IMG/VR virus record: IMGVR_UViG_3300017783_000017
Location: 1 to 60,167 of that record
Strand: one strand, 5' to 3'
Length of the DNA: 60,167 bases
DNA from: a virus
A program made the position numbers and the translations under genes. Under the pieces are notes generated by a model. The model was not told the origin of the DNA. It made no database searches and worked only from the letters and a program-made list of their open reading frames with translations. Below are positions 51,064 through 60,167 of this stretch, piece after piece (within the stretch, counting starts at the first letter, position 1; every line of letters begins with the position of its first letter).

Positions 51064-52848
51064 ATGAGTAATACAGGATACATCGCAGCCATAACAAGAG
51101 GTCACAACGCTGGCGTATGCTTGCTTAAAGATGGTGAAATTGTATTTGCTATTGAAGAAGAACGTTTTTCAAGACACAAATATGATGGAGGCCCATATGC
51201 AAGTATGGTTAAAATATTAGAATACACAGACAAAATTGATTATCTGGTAGTAGCACACACCCAATCTTTAGCTGAAACAGCAGGACGAGTTGACTTTACT
51301 GGCGATGATGTGTATACTGGTTTAGCACGTAAATTAGGATTAATAAGTAGAAAAGAAAATCCATACGAGCATCCGCAAGTGGTAGATCTCAGTCATATGC
51401 ACCATAGACTGCACGTTGCATGTGCTTTTTATAGAAGTGGTTTTGAAACAGCCGCTGGCGTTATTATAGACGGCGCTGGAACTTTTATTCCATTAAGTAT
51501 GAACAACGAAGAAACGACAGGGTGGGAAACCGAAACTTTATATTCTTGTGCTTATCCAAATGACTTGAACACAATTTGGAAACACATTGGTATTAGAGGA
51601 CCTGCTATCGGCGGCGAAGTTGAAGCTGTAGATGAGATGGGCGGCAAATATCCTGCATTTGTAAATGAAAGAGCAGGCTTGGTAAAAGCCTATGAAGCAG
51701 TTACAGAATATTGTGGATTTAGTGCCATCGAAGCAGGCAAAACAATGGGCTTATTTCCATATGGCAAAGAAAACGACGGTATACCAAAAATTTATGACAG
51801 AACCAGCGTTATTCCATTAGTCAATAGAAATTTAATTATACCAACATATCCTAACTCGGGCAAAGTAAATTCTTTATCATTTGATGCGCTGAAACAGAAT
51901 CCAGACGAAAATGAAGATGCTACAAAGATGCAAAATAGAAGAGATATGGCTTACGCTGTACAAACACAAACACAACAAAGAGCATTAGAATTAATTTTAC
52001 AAGCAGTTGAAATGACTGGAGAAAAAAATGTTGTAGTAAGCGGTGGGTATGGTTTAAACTGTGTTGCAAATTATTTTTACTTAGACAAATTAAAAGACAT
52101 GGGTATTAATTTATACGTAGAACCTATTTCAAATGACGCAGGCACAGCAATAGGCGCGGCATTAATGTTCCATAGATCTCTAACACAAGATGAGTCAGTT
52201 TTAGAAAGAAGCGACGATTTGTATCTTGGACCAAAGTACAATATAGACACCAAAGAAGTTTATGCAATTTCTAAACAATACAAAGCAGATGTAACAGATG
52301 CAACAAATGAAGACGTAATAAAATTAATTACTGATAAAAATATTGTAGCAGTATACCAAGGCCGTTCTGAAAATGGACCACGTGCATTAGGCAATAGAAG
52401 CATACTATACGATCCAACAGACCCTAATGGTAAAGAACATGTAAACATGGTAAAACGTAGAGAATATTTTAGACCATTTGCAGGTAGTATATTAGAAGAA
52501 GATGTACACGAATGGTTTGATTTACGTGGTATGGAAAGCTCACCTACAATGATGTATGCTGTAAACTGTCAGCCTGGTGTTGAAGAAAAGATTCCTGCTA
52601 TTATTCATGTAGACGGAACTTGCCGTATACAAACTGTAAATAGGGAACAAAATGAAAATTATTATGACCTTATAAAAGCATTTAAAGATGCTACAGGTTG
52701 TCCTATAATTTTCAACACAAGTTTTAACTTAGGTGGCGAACCTTTAGTTGAAACACTTGAAGATGCACTATGGACTTTACAGCAAAGTGATATTGAATAC
52801 TTGTACCTTCCTGAACATAATAAATTACTTACTATCCTAAATGATTAA
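51064..52848 (+). CDS. NodU/CmcH-family carbamoyltransferase
   Basis: A 594-residue enzyme transferring a carbamoyl group from carbamoyl phosphate to sugar hydroxyls via carbamoyl-AMP. N-terminal Kae1-like domain: RGHNAGVCLLKDGEIVFAIE and EERFSRHK, MHHRLHVACAFYRSGF with metal-site His residues, GVIIDGAGTF. C-terminal YrdC-like domain: GRSENGPRALGNRSILYDPT, REYFRPFAGSILEEDV, IFNTSFNLGGEPLVETLEDA. Full length and intact. Homologues are frequent in marine T4-like phages. It completes the glycan set; the target is perhaps host O-antigen or a virion glycan. Confidence 0.93.
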   Translation: MSNTGYIAAITRGHNAGVCLLKDGEIVFAIEEERFSRHKYDGGPYASMVKILEYTDKIDYLVVAHTQSLAETAGRVDFTGDDVYTGLARKLGLISRKENPYEHPQVVDLSHMHHRLHVACAFYRSGFETAAGVIIDGAGTFIPLSMNNEETTGWETETLYSCAYPNDLNTIWKHIGIRGPAIGGEVEAVDEMGGKYPAFVNERAGLVKAYEAVTEYCGFSAIEAGKTMGLFPYGKENDGIPKIYDRTSVIPLVNRNLIIPTYPNSGKVNSLSFDALKQNPDENEDATKMQNRRDMAYAVQTQTQQRALELILQAVEMTGEKNVVVSGGYGLNCVANYFYLDKLKDMGINLYVEPISNDAGTAIGAALMFHRSLTQDESVLERSDDLYLGPKYNIDTKEVYAISKQYKADVTDATNEDVIKLITDKNIVAVYQGRSENGPRALGNRSILYDPTDPNGKEHVNMVKRREYFRPFAGSILEEDVHEWFDLRGMESSPTMMYAVNCQPGVEEKIPAIIHVDGTCRIQTVNREQNENYYDLIKAFKDATGCPIIFNTSFNLGGEPLVETLEDALWTLQQSDIEYLYLPEHNKLLTILND

Positions 52849-52862
52849 CGGTTAAAGATTCT

Positions 52863-52870
52863 GATAAATA
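52863..52870 (+). promoter_or_regulatory. Late promoter element GATAAATA
   Basis: 24 nt before the gene at 52894. Starts the last structural transcript. Confidence 0.55.
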
Positions 52871-52893
52871 CTTTGTATTAGGATCTAAACCAT

Positions 52894-53289
52894 ATGAGCA
52901 TATTAAACTACTTTCTACGTGGAAAGAGCAACACATTAATCATAAAGAACAACGGTGGGTTTACTCACTCGGGTCCTTGGGCAAGCCTAAGCGACAGCGT
53001 TGTTGTTGATAGATGGTACTTAGGTGATTTCATTTCAGTAGACTATACAATTAGTGTAGACTTAGACGCAAACAATAAAGAAATGGTTAAATTTATGGTT
53101 ACTGCAACTATGAATGATGCCAACATGGTAGAATATGCACGTAGCACAACAGGTACACAGCTAATCACATTAAATGCACAAGTTAACAATTCGTATGTAA
53201 ACATAATTGCAAGTCCTGCAATTCCTTTAGCTAAAGGTGCCAAATATATTTTTAGCACAGAGCGATATACAGGAGCAAGCATACTATGA
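52894..53289 (+). CDS. Small beta-rich virion protein
   Basis: A 131-residue protein (MSILNYFLRGKSNTLIIKNN, GPWASLSDSVVVDRWYLGDF). It is mostly strands with an Asn/Thr-rich surface. It overlaps the next gene by 4 nt (ATGA), so it is coupled to a fibre gene. Unknown family; a structural role is inferred. Confidence 0.65.
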   Translation: MSILNYFLRGKSNTLIIKNNGGFTHSGPWASLSDSVVVDRWYLGDFISVDYTISVDLDANNKEMVKFMVTATMNDANMVEYARSTTGTQLITLNAQVNNSYVNIIASPAIPLAKGAKYIFSTERYTGASIL

Positions 53290-54212
53290 CCAGAGCATTA
53301 TCTAACGCAACACAAACACCGTTCCAATCAGGGTTTGGTTTTTCCAGTCCTGGGTTTAGTGTAGACTCTGCAGGTAATATTATTGCGGCAAGTTTTAATA
53401 TTGCAGACACAGATAGTGGTATAGTTGTTGATTACACATTTTATGACAGTGGCGGGTTTTTTGGAACAGTAGAAGGACAATTTGATAATCCAGAACTAAC
53501 ATTAGAAAGAGGTAAAAGTTATAATATTGCTCTTTCATTAACTGATTTTCAGTTTTGGATTAGACAACTTGATACAGATCCAGAAGCAGAAGAAGGAGCT
53601 CAAATACCATACAACGACGGACTTACGCATAGTGGCGGCGGCGTTGGAGTAGGAGCGCAAGGTAAAACTTCTGGAACGTTAAAGTTTACAGTGCCGTTGA
53701 ATGCACCTGATACATTATACTATGCAAGTGCCTCTACAGCAGGCACAACGGTTGTAATAAACATTATAAATCCTACAGGAATATTTGGTTCATTACAAGT
53801 AACAAATTCAACACAAGCAACTGGACAAAATACTGGTGCAGTGCAACTTGCAGGCGGTATGTCTGTAGCAAAAAATATAAGTGTAGCAGGACAAATAAAA
53901 CTTGACGGTGTAGGAATACCCGACTTAATATCAAACACAAATTTAAACTTTGGTGCGGCAAATAAAGTAATCATCAAAATGGATGGTACTTCTATAGGCT
54001 ATATTGATAGCGACGGAATTTCAGCACCAATTAACAGTAGTGCAATAACAAATAGTACAATAGATAACACAACTATCGGAGCAATTACTCCGAGCACAGC
54101 AGCCTTTACATCGGCAAGTGTATCGACAAGCCCGCTAAATACTACTGATATAGCGAATAAAAATTATGTAGATCTTCAAGCGATCTCATTCTCAATAGCA
54201 TTTGGATTGTAA
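53286..54212 (+). CDS. Short tail-fibre protein
   Basis: A 308-residue protein. Residues ~70-160 form a cupredoxin-like beta domain with degenerate ligands (SYNIALSLTDFQFWIRQLDT, PLNAPDTLYYASASTAGTTV). GAVQLAGGMSVAKNISVAGQ is the fibre module 'GALxVxGGxgVxGNlyvgG', and the end TSPLNTTDIANKNYVDLQA is a standard fibre linker. It lies 3 nt before the 1935-residue gene. Confidence 0.75.
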   Translation: MTRALSNATQTPFQSGFGFSSPGFSVDSAGNIIAASFNIADTDSGIVVDYTFYDSGGFFGTVEGQFDNPELTLERGKSYNIALSLTDFQFWIRQLDTDPEAEEGAQIPYNDGLTHSGGGVGVGAQGKTSGTLKFTVPLNAPDTLYYASASTAGTTVVINIINPTGIFGSLQVTNSTQATGQNTGAVQLAGGMSVAKNISVAGQIKLDGVGIPDLISNTNLNFGAANKVIIKMDGTSIGYIDSDGISAPINSSAITNSTIDNTTIGAITPSTAAFTSASVSTSPLNTTDIANKNYVDLQAISFSIAFGL

Positions 54213-54215
54213 TAA

Positions 54216-57200
54216 ATGGCAAAGACACTAATACAAGATTATAAATTTAAACCGGGTTTAGGAGCATTAGAAAATCTTTATCCTAATGCATATGACTTAT
54301 TATCCAACAACAAAGAATTTATACAAAAAGAATCGGCAGCCTGGATAGCACTACAAGTTAGTCAAGGTGCAACAGGATTTGTTGGTTACACTTACAATAC
54401 AGAAAAGTGTGAAAGAGATGTTGGCTATAATGTTGATGCATGGCTAAAATGTTTACGCTACGGCGGTAACAAGCCACTTTATGATATTGTAAAATATTAT
54501 TGGGACGGGGATACTCCACAAGTTGACGGAGATAGACAACCTGAAATTCTAACATATTCATTTATAAATTCTTTAATTACAAGTTTTATTTTAACAAATA
54601 CAGCTTACGGTAGTATAAATGGTAGTGTAACACAAACTATTGATGCTACTAAGACATCTGAATCAACCGCAATAACTACAATGACAACTTTAATTACACA
54701 GACGTCAAGTGTTATTGCTAATGGATTATCAGCATTTGGAACAATTACTGATACTGGTTTAGGGTATATTAAGTTTATGGGCAACCATACTTTAGCAGAT
54801 ATATTACTTGTAACAAACACAACAAAAAATGAAATAATATATAATTTTGCATCGCAAACTACTGGCGGCAAAGCACTTGTAAAGACAGATACATTTGGTT
54901 ACAAAGACGAAGATTTTGCAAAGTATACGCAAAAAACTGATCAAATTACAACATTAGAATTTAATTATAGTACGTCTACACATTCCGCTACTGACGAATT
55001 ACAAGTATTCATAGAAAAAACAGAGAACGGAAATAGTCAAGTTATAACAAGACCATTTGATTTTGGTACTGATGCTATTGAACGTTTGCGTGTTGCACAA
55101 CCATTATCAATGCTTGATGCTGACTTTGAGTACGGACTACAGCCTACTAAGTGGGCGGCAATTGCTACACTTAGAGGTTATCCTTCTGTATATGAATTAG
55201 CAGGTACAGATACACCGGTACAAAGTGTTACAACAGATGCAAGTGCTGGTTCATCTGGTATTGGTGCTTCATTGATTACAGTTACTACAACTGCCGCACA
55301 CGGTTTTGAAGTAGGACAGGCTATTACTATCAAAGCGTTAGAAAATAGTGTTGCAGGTGCGGCAAGAGCAGAAGGTAGTTTTATTATTACTACAGTGCCG
55401 AGTACAATTACTTTCCAATTTTATGCAAAATCTAAAGTTGGCTCAAGTAACGGCGAGGTATTATCAACTACATATACACAATTACGTGAAGCTAATTTTT
55501 ACACAGGTGCTACTATTAGTTCTGATCCAACATTTACTGTTGCAAGTAACGGTTACTCAGGAACAATATTTCCAGAATTAGATAACCCTACAGGATCAAC
55601 ATTAATTACATTTGATGGATTTAGTCCTGCAATTGGTGCTCCGTTAATAGGAACAGGTCTTGTTACTGGTACACAGGTTACAAATATAACTGATATATCA
55701 AACGGTGGCGGCCGCTATATGACAGTAAGCGTAGTAGGTGATTATAGTACAGGCGATAATGTTATTACTTTAGAGGATGCTACAGGCGTAGTTGACAACT
55801 TAGGTTTAGACAGAGGTGACGGTACAGCAACATTTATTCAAAGTGTTGACTTTGGCGCAACAGATACTATTACACTGACCAGTAGTGTACAGGGTAATAT
55901 TATTGGTAACAAGACAACTTATACATCTGTTAGCGGCGACAATGTAAACAGTAACGGTTTGTTTGCAGAATTTGATATTTCAAGATCAAATGAAGTTTAC
56001 ACAGTTGATGCTGTATCCAGAGGTGGTGAAAACTATAATGAAGGTGATAGATTAAGAATATCAGGCTCCCAATTAGGCGGTACTACACCAGCAAACGATT
56101 TAATATTAGTTGTAACAGAAACATTTTCCGATGGTGGTGTATTAACTGTAGATGTAGAAGGTACAGCATATGATGGCGAAGGAACATTCAACGCATTGCA
56201 ACCAATAGTAAATGGTGGTACAGGTTTTGGGTGCTCTTTTGATATTGCATACACAAATAACGCATATGCCGTAACACTTGATTTACCAGGATCAGGATAT
56301 ACTTTAAATGATAGACTTTTAGTAAATGGACCTATATTAGGTGGCGATACAACAAACAACTTAATAATCACAGTGACAGGTGTTGGTGCAAGTGGAGAAA
56401 TAACTACAATTACATCAGCAGGTACTGCTCCAGATGGTAGTGCCTCTTATAACAATCCTGCACAAACATATTCAGGTAGCGGTGTAGATGCTACATTCAA
56501 TATTTCAAGAACCGGTACAACTTATACTGCAACTATACTTACAGCAGGTACAGCATATGTTTCTACAGAAACTATTGTAATCGACGGAGCATTATTAGAT
56601 GGTGTTTCTTCAACAAACGATTGTACAATTACAATTGACAATGTTGGTGGTGCGGGAGAAATAACACTTATAAGTGTATCAGGTACAGCAGTAAATACAG
56701 GTTCGAATCCAGACATAACGCCGAGTAACTTAGTTGGTAATGGTGGTACTTTTAATATAACATCAAGTGGCGGCACATATAATGTTACTATTGACAATGG
56801 TGGTGTAGATTACGGTCCTTCACAAACATTTACAATCCTTGGTAACCTATTATCAGGCGAAACTCCTACGCACGATGCAACTATTACTATCAACACAGCT
56901 GATGCATCAGGCACAATAACCGGAGTAAATATTTCAGGTACAGCAAATGGAGACACAGCTTCTTACACAAGTGTTACAACTGAAATACAGCAACCAGCAG
57001 GTACAAATGCATTATTTAATGTTTTAAGAGACACTGAAGATTCATCAGCATTTTACAATACAACTATAGCGTCAGGCGGCGCAGATTATGCAATCGGTAA
57101 CACAATAAAAATTGAAGGCGATAGCTTAGGTGGTGTTGCTCCGTTAAATGATTTGACATTACAAGTCACAGGCGTAGACGAATCTGGAGCAATTACATCA

Positions 57201-60023
57201 GTTCAAGATAGTTTTGTTGAAGCATATGCTGGCGATGTTGTTGAATTATATTGTTCTTTGGGGTTAAGTGAACCAACAAATGATATTAGTCCTCGTAATA
57301 CTTCTGTGACATATAGTGCATTGGCAACTATTAGAGTTGCATTTCCGGCAGCACACGGTTTGGTACCGGGTGACACATTTATTGTTGCTACAGAATCAGA
57401 TGACGGTTCAAACAATCACGGTTTAGCAGACGGATCATTCTTTGCTACAAATATTCCAGAAATTAATCAATTAGAATTCCAAGCCAGAGCGGCTGGCGCA
57501 ATTGATACTTCGGCAACGCCTATATTAGGTGTTGTTTATCCAAGACCAGATTCGTTCTTTATACACAGACCATTTGATGGCGGTGTACAATTAGGAACAG
57601 GTGGTCCACAACACGGTGCTCAAGCAATACGTCAAAGTAAAAAGTATATTAGATACCAGTCAGGTAAAGGTATTATGTACACAACTGGTGCTCTATTTGC
57701 TCCAAGTTATGACTTACGTAGTGTAGAAGCGGAAGATACTCCAATTGGTAGCTTAATAACAATTATAACAGACGATAACGATCATGGATGTCAAGTAGGC
57801 GGAGTAATTCGTTTGTTAGGTATTGAAATCGCAGGTTTCAATAGTGGTCCTGAAACAGCAGTACCTCCACGCTTTGATTACGAAGTAGTACAAGTAGTAG
57901 ACGAAAGAACACTCAAAGTTAGAGCACAAAGAATATTAGGTGATACTTCAGCTACCTTAGGCTTTAACGCACAAATGAGTGTTGTAGAATGGCATGGTGC
58001 AACTGTGCGTTCAGGAATATTTGATGACCAAAACGGAATTTTTTGGGAATATGATGGAACACAGTTGAGTGTTGTACAACGTACAAGTACAAAACAAATT
58101 ACAGGAACAGTTGATATTGCTGTAGATACAAATAATATTACAGGTGCAAATACCAAATTCACAGATCAATTAAAAGCAGGCGACAGGGTTGTTATAAAAG
58201 GAATGACGCATGTCGTAACGCATGTACAAAGCGATACAGCATGTACAGTAGCACCTGACTGGCGCGGAGTAATAGATTGTTCTGCATCTAAAATGATGCT
58301 TATTTCAGATAAAAAAGTAGAGCAAAAAGACTTTAATATGGATAGAATGGACGGCACTGGTCCAAGCGGTTATAACTTTGATTATGCTAAGATGCAGATG
58401 ATTGGAATACAATTTAGTTGGTATGGTGCTGGTTTCATTGACTATATGGTACGTGGTGCAGATGGTAACTTTATATTTGCACATAGAATGCGTAATTCAA
58501 ACATTAACACAGAAGCGTTTATGCGTTCAGGAAACTTACCTGTTAGGTACGAAGTTGCTAACGAAGGACCTCCAGGCAAACTTGCAGAAGCTATGACAGA
58601 TGTGCAAACGTCTTTGGTTTTAAGAGATAGTAGTTTCTTTCCAAATGCTGGTACAGTATATATTGACAACGAAATTATAGAGTTTACAGCAAACGATCAA
58701 TCAACCAATACTTTATCTGGATTAACTCGTGGGGCAAACTTTAGCAATTTCCAAGCAGGCGCAACAAGAACATATAGTGCAGGAGCTGCCGCTGTTCATG
58801 CTAATAAAACTGGTGTTGTGCTAATTAGTAATACAGTTACACCGCTGATTAGTCACTGGGGTTCTGCGTTTATTACAGACGGCATGTTTGATGAAGATAG
58901 AGGATATATCTTCTCATACGCAGAAACAGGTATCCAAGTAAGTACAACAAGACAAACTGCATTTTTGATTAGACTTGCACCAAGTGTTTCAAACGCTATT
59001 GTTGGAGACTTAGGTGAAAGAGAACTACTTAACAGAGCTCAGTTGTTGCTACAAGGTTTAGAGATTACATCAGAAGCAGGTAGTGACGATAAAGGTATTG
59101 TTGTTGAAGGTATTCTAAATCCACAGAACTATCCTGTAAACCCAGCAGATATTGGTTGGACAGGATTAGCAGGGGTTGCACAAGGTGGACAGCCGAGTTT
59201 TGCACAGATTGCTTCAGGTGGTAGTGTTGTTTGGTCAACTGGCGAGGCAGCGACTACCTCAAATATAAACAGTATTGCACAAGTTAGCACACAAATGGAT
59301 AGTGGATTATATACGAGTAGAAGAAATAATCGATTAATTTATATAAATGGTTCTGATTACAGAACAACATTTGGTGGCGTAGACTTAACACCAGTTCTTG
59401 GTAAAGTTATTACAGGCGCTAATATAGGATCTAATGTTACTATTACAGGCGGCTATATATCCAACAGCGGTAGCTATGGTTACTTTAGAATAAGCAGTGG
59501 ACCAACCTCAAATATTAATGGGAATCAATCAGATTATTTTACAATTCTTTTCAACGAAGCTCTTGTTAACAGAAACTTTGCATATTTGGACCAAGGCCAG
59601 TTCCAAGCATCAGGCGCTAAGGTAGGTACAGCGGTTACAACAGGCGGAGGTAGTGTTACATTTCCTTCACAGACATATATTAACGATATTGAATTAGTAA
59701 CATGGGCTGGAAATTCATTTTATCAAATTGATTTTAACAACTCATTTACTGGTACATTAGCTCTAAGCTCTGGTGTTATACAGTTTGAATTTGTACAACC
59801 ACCGTATGCACAACCGGGCGAAACAATCTTTGCATTTATTGCTACACCAGGAGAACGTGCAACAACTGACTTTAAAGAACTAAAAGAACTTACTAACACA
59901 CCATTAGGTGGTAGAGGAACGTATCCAAACGGTCCTGATGTGTTAGGTATTAATGTTTATAAAGTTGGTGGCGCCGCTATTGAAGCTAATATTGTTCTTA
60001 GATGGGGTGAAGCGCAGGCTTAA
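54216..60023 (+). CDS. Giant virion protein with five tandem beta repeats
   Basis: A 1935-residue protein. The N-terminus has the helical module CERDVGYNVDAWLKCLRYGG also seen in fibre B. DADFEYGLQPTKWAAIATLR (~residue 300) is a block recalled from large baseplate-wedge/fibre proteins of cyanophages. Residues ~595-1000 carry five ~80-residue repeats ([ST]GGxxYxxGDxxxIxGxxLGGxxPxNDLxxxV.......G.I). Residues ~1270-1560 read FDYAKMQMIGIQFSWYGAGF then IDYMVRGADGNFIFAHRMRN, very typical of that family. The C-terminus is beta-rich. Probably a peripheral baseplate/fibre-attachment protein. Confidence 0.8.
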   Translation: MAKTLIQDYKFKPGLGALENLYPNAYDLLSNNKEFIQKESAAWIALQVSQGATGFVGYTYNTEKCERDVGYNVDAWLKCLRYGGNKPLYDIVKYYWDGDTPQVDGDRQPEILTYSFINSLITSFILTNTAYGSINGSVTQTIDATKTSESTAITTMTTLITQTSSVIANGLSAFGTITDTGLGYIKFMGNHTLADILLVTNTTKNEIIYNFASQTTGGKALVKTDTFGYKDEDFAKYTQKTDQITTLEFNYSTSTHSATDELQVFIEKTENGNSQVITRPFDFGTDAIERLRVAQPLSMLDADFEYGLQPTKWAAIATLRGYPSVYELAGTDTPVQSVTTDASAGSSGIGASLITVTTTAAHGFEVGQAITIKALENSVAGAARAEGSFIITTVPSTITFQFYAKSKVGSSNGEVLSTTYTQLREANFYTGATISSDPTFTVASNGYSGTIFPELDNPTGSTLITFDGFSPAIGAPLIGTGLVTGTQVTNITDISNGGGRYMTVSVVGDYSTGDNVITLEDATGVVDNLGLDRGDGTATFIQSVDFGATDTITLTSSVQGNIIGNKTTYTSVSGDNVNSNGLFAEFDISRSNEVYTVDAVSRGGENYNEGDRLRISGSQLGGTTPANDLILVVTETFSDGGVLTVDVEGTAYDGEGTFNALQPIVNGGTGFGCSFDIAYTNNAYAVTLDLPGSGYTLNDRLLVNGPILGGDTTNNLIITVTGVGASGEITTITSAGTAPDGSASYNNPAQTYSGSGVDATFNISRTGTTYTATILTAGTAYVSTETIVIDGALLDGVSSTNDCTITIDNVGGAGEITLISVSGTAVNTGSNPDITPSNLVGNGGTFNITSSGGTYNVTIDNGGVDYGPSQTFTILGNLLSGETPTHDATITINTADASGTITGVNISGTANGDTASYTSVTTEIQQPAGTNALFNVLRDTEDSSAFYNTTIASGGADYAIGNTIKIEGDSLGGVAPLNDLTLQVTGVDESGAITSVQDSFVEAYAGDVVELYCSLGLSEPTNDISPRNTSVTYSALATIRVAFPAAHGLVPGDTFIVATESDDGSNNHGLADGSFFATNIPEINQLEFQARAAGAIDTSATPILGVVYPRPDSFFIHRPFDGGVQLGTGGPQHGAQAIRQSKKYIRYQSGKGIMYTTGALFAPSYDLRSVEAEDTPIGSLITIITDDNDHGCQVGGVIRLLGIEIAGFNSGPETAVPPRFDYEVVQVVDERTLKVRAQRILGDTSATLGFNAQMSVVEWHGATVRSGIFDDQNGIFWEYDGTQLSVVQRTSTKQITGTVDIAVDTNNITGANTKFTDQLKAGDRVVIKGMTHVVTHVQSDTACTVAPDWRGVIDCSASKMMLISDKKVEQKDFNMDRMDGTGPSGYNFDYAKMQMIGIQFSWYGAGFIDYMVRGADGNFIFAHRMRNSNINTEAFMRSGNLPVRYEVANEGPPGKLAEAMTDVQTSLVLRDSSFFPNAGTVYIDNEIIEFTANDQSTNTLSGLTRGANFSNFQAGATRTYSAGAAAVHANKTGVVLISNTVTPLISHWGSAFITDGMFDEDRGYIFSYAETGIQVSTTRQTAFLIRLAPSVSNAIVGDLGERELLNRAQLLLQGLEITSEAGSDDKGIVVEGILNPQNYPVNPADIGWTGLAGVAQGGQPSFAQIASGGSVVWSTGEAATTSNINSIAQVSTQMDSGLYTSRRNNRLIYINGSDYRTTFGGVDLTPVLGKVITGANIGSNVTITGGYISNSGSYGYFRISSGPTSNINGNQSDYFTILFNEALVNRNFAYLDQGQFQASGAKVGTAVTTGGGSVTFPSQTYINDIELVTWAGNSFYQIDFNNSFTGTLALSSGVIQFEFVQPPYAQPGETIFAFIATPGERATTDFKELKELTNTPLGGRGTYPNGPDVLGINVYKVGGAAIEANIVLRWGEAQA
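55990..57240 (+). repeat. Five ~80-residue coding repeats in giant virion protein
   Basis: Units start near YTVDAVSRGG, YAVTLDLPGSG, YTATILTAGTA, YNVTIDNGGVD and YNTTIASGGAD and each contain a [IV].G..L.G...[TPS].[ND]D segment. Boundaries are approximate. Confidence 0.75.
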
Positions 60024-60167
60024 TCTTTACTGTCTAAGTATTTTACAAAGTCAGCTAAGTCGTCAAACACAAGCGTTACTTTTTTAAGTGGTCTATATGT
60101 GAATCTTTTGTTTAAAAGCTCTTCAGTTTCTTTACCATGTCCTGTTCGAACTAAGATAGGTTTAGCA
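60020..60167 (-). CDS. GmhB-like heptose bisphosphate phosphatase (C-terminal fragment)
   Basis: A partial minus-strand gene cut by the window edge. The visible 48 C-terminal residues begin KPILVRTGHGKETEELL and end VFDDLADFVKYLDSKD. This matches the C-terminus of HAD-family D-glycero-D-manno-heptose-1,7-bisphosphate phosphatases (LVRTG.G........v.dsL.da..wl). Its stop overlaps that of the giant virion gene. With the GT9-like gene it suggests heptose metabolism. The catalytic DxDGT region lies outside the window. Confidence 0.7.
   Translation of the reverse strand, partial: AKPILVRTGHGKETEELLNKRFTYRPLKKVTLVFDDLADFVKYLDSKD

Noticed and set aside
1-60167. CRISPR arrays, insertion sequences, integrase/attachment sites, tRNA genes
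   Set aside because: None seen: no regularly spaced direct repeats, no transposase or integrase motifs, and no recognisable tRNA cloverleaf in the intergenic stretches.

Overview
This window is a structural and accessory region of a large T4-like myovirus (Caudoviricetes), not a bacterial chromosome. The evidence is a contiguous T4-type head-assembly block (portal gp20, prohead core, gp21 protease, gp22 scaffold, gp23 major capsid), gp26/gp51-like baseplate hub genes, more than 30 kb of tail-fibre-type genes, almost no intergenic space, AT-rich DNA by eye, and repeated T4-type late-promoter elements ([T/G/C/A]ATAAATA). Gene content and style recall the pelagic T4-like phages of marine alphaproteobacteria and related oligotrophs (pelagimyophage type). 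The host is inferred and not proven by the sequence.

Layout: (1) 1-437 is a hairpin-rich non-coding leader. (2) 438-9445 holds two Ala/Gly-rich proteins, gp51/gp26 on the minus strand, a large tape-measure candidate and the portal. (3) 9453-14309 is the prohead/capsid operon, interrupted by a DUF115-like gene and closed by a perfect rho-independent terminator. (4) 14376-15070 is a regulatory RNA nest: a glutamine-II (downstream-peptide/glnA type) riboswitch, its 32-residue peptide, a sigma70-like promoter, a structured RNA of about 220 nt whose two ends pair, a terminator, and a convergent Fis-type HTH gene. (5) 15147-23632 is an accessory island with homologues of curli secretion genes csgF and csgG, two curlin-repeat proteins (one fused to an alpha/beta domain), a secreted FecR-domain protein, six small proteins and a CHASE2-class III adenylate cyclase. 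(6) 23633-24446 (minus strand) holds two paralogous small membrane proteins around a small soluble one. (7) 24593-49126 is a tail-fibre and adhesin locus with two ~1-kb-residue-scale pectin-lyase-like fibres (one carrying a LamG insert), two giant fibres with eight CBM5/12-like repeats each and cupredoxin-like inserts, and a triplet of cysteine-rich adhesin-like proteins. (8) 49210-52848 is a glycan-modification set (GT9-like transferase, SGNH hydrolase, NodU/CmcH-type carbamoyltransferase). (9) 52894-60023 holds more virion proteins including a 1935-residue one. A GmhB-like heptose phosphatase enters from the right edge on the minus strand.

The parts seem to work together as a late-expressed module. 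Late promoters sit in front of the structural genes, the curli operon and the minus-strand membrane-protein operon. The last two share a 19-nt identical promoter/RBS leader, which suggests co-expression late in infection, when envelope remodelling or lysis occurs. FecR plus CHASE2-cyclase is a familiar bacterial envelope-sensing pair. Finding it next to CsgF/CsgG and curlin-like proteins in a phage suggests a phage-encoded secretion/signalling system acting on the host envelope. From memory, csgG/csgF homologues and glutamine riboswitches have been reported in some pelagic phages, so novelty lies mainly in the complete island, the structured RNA and the fibre domain shuffling, and it needs database checks I cannot run.
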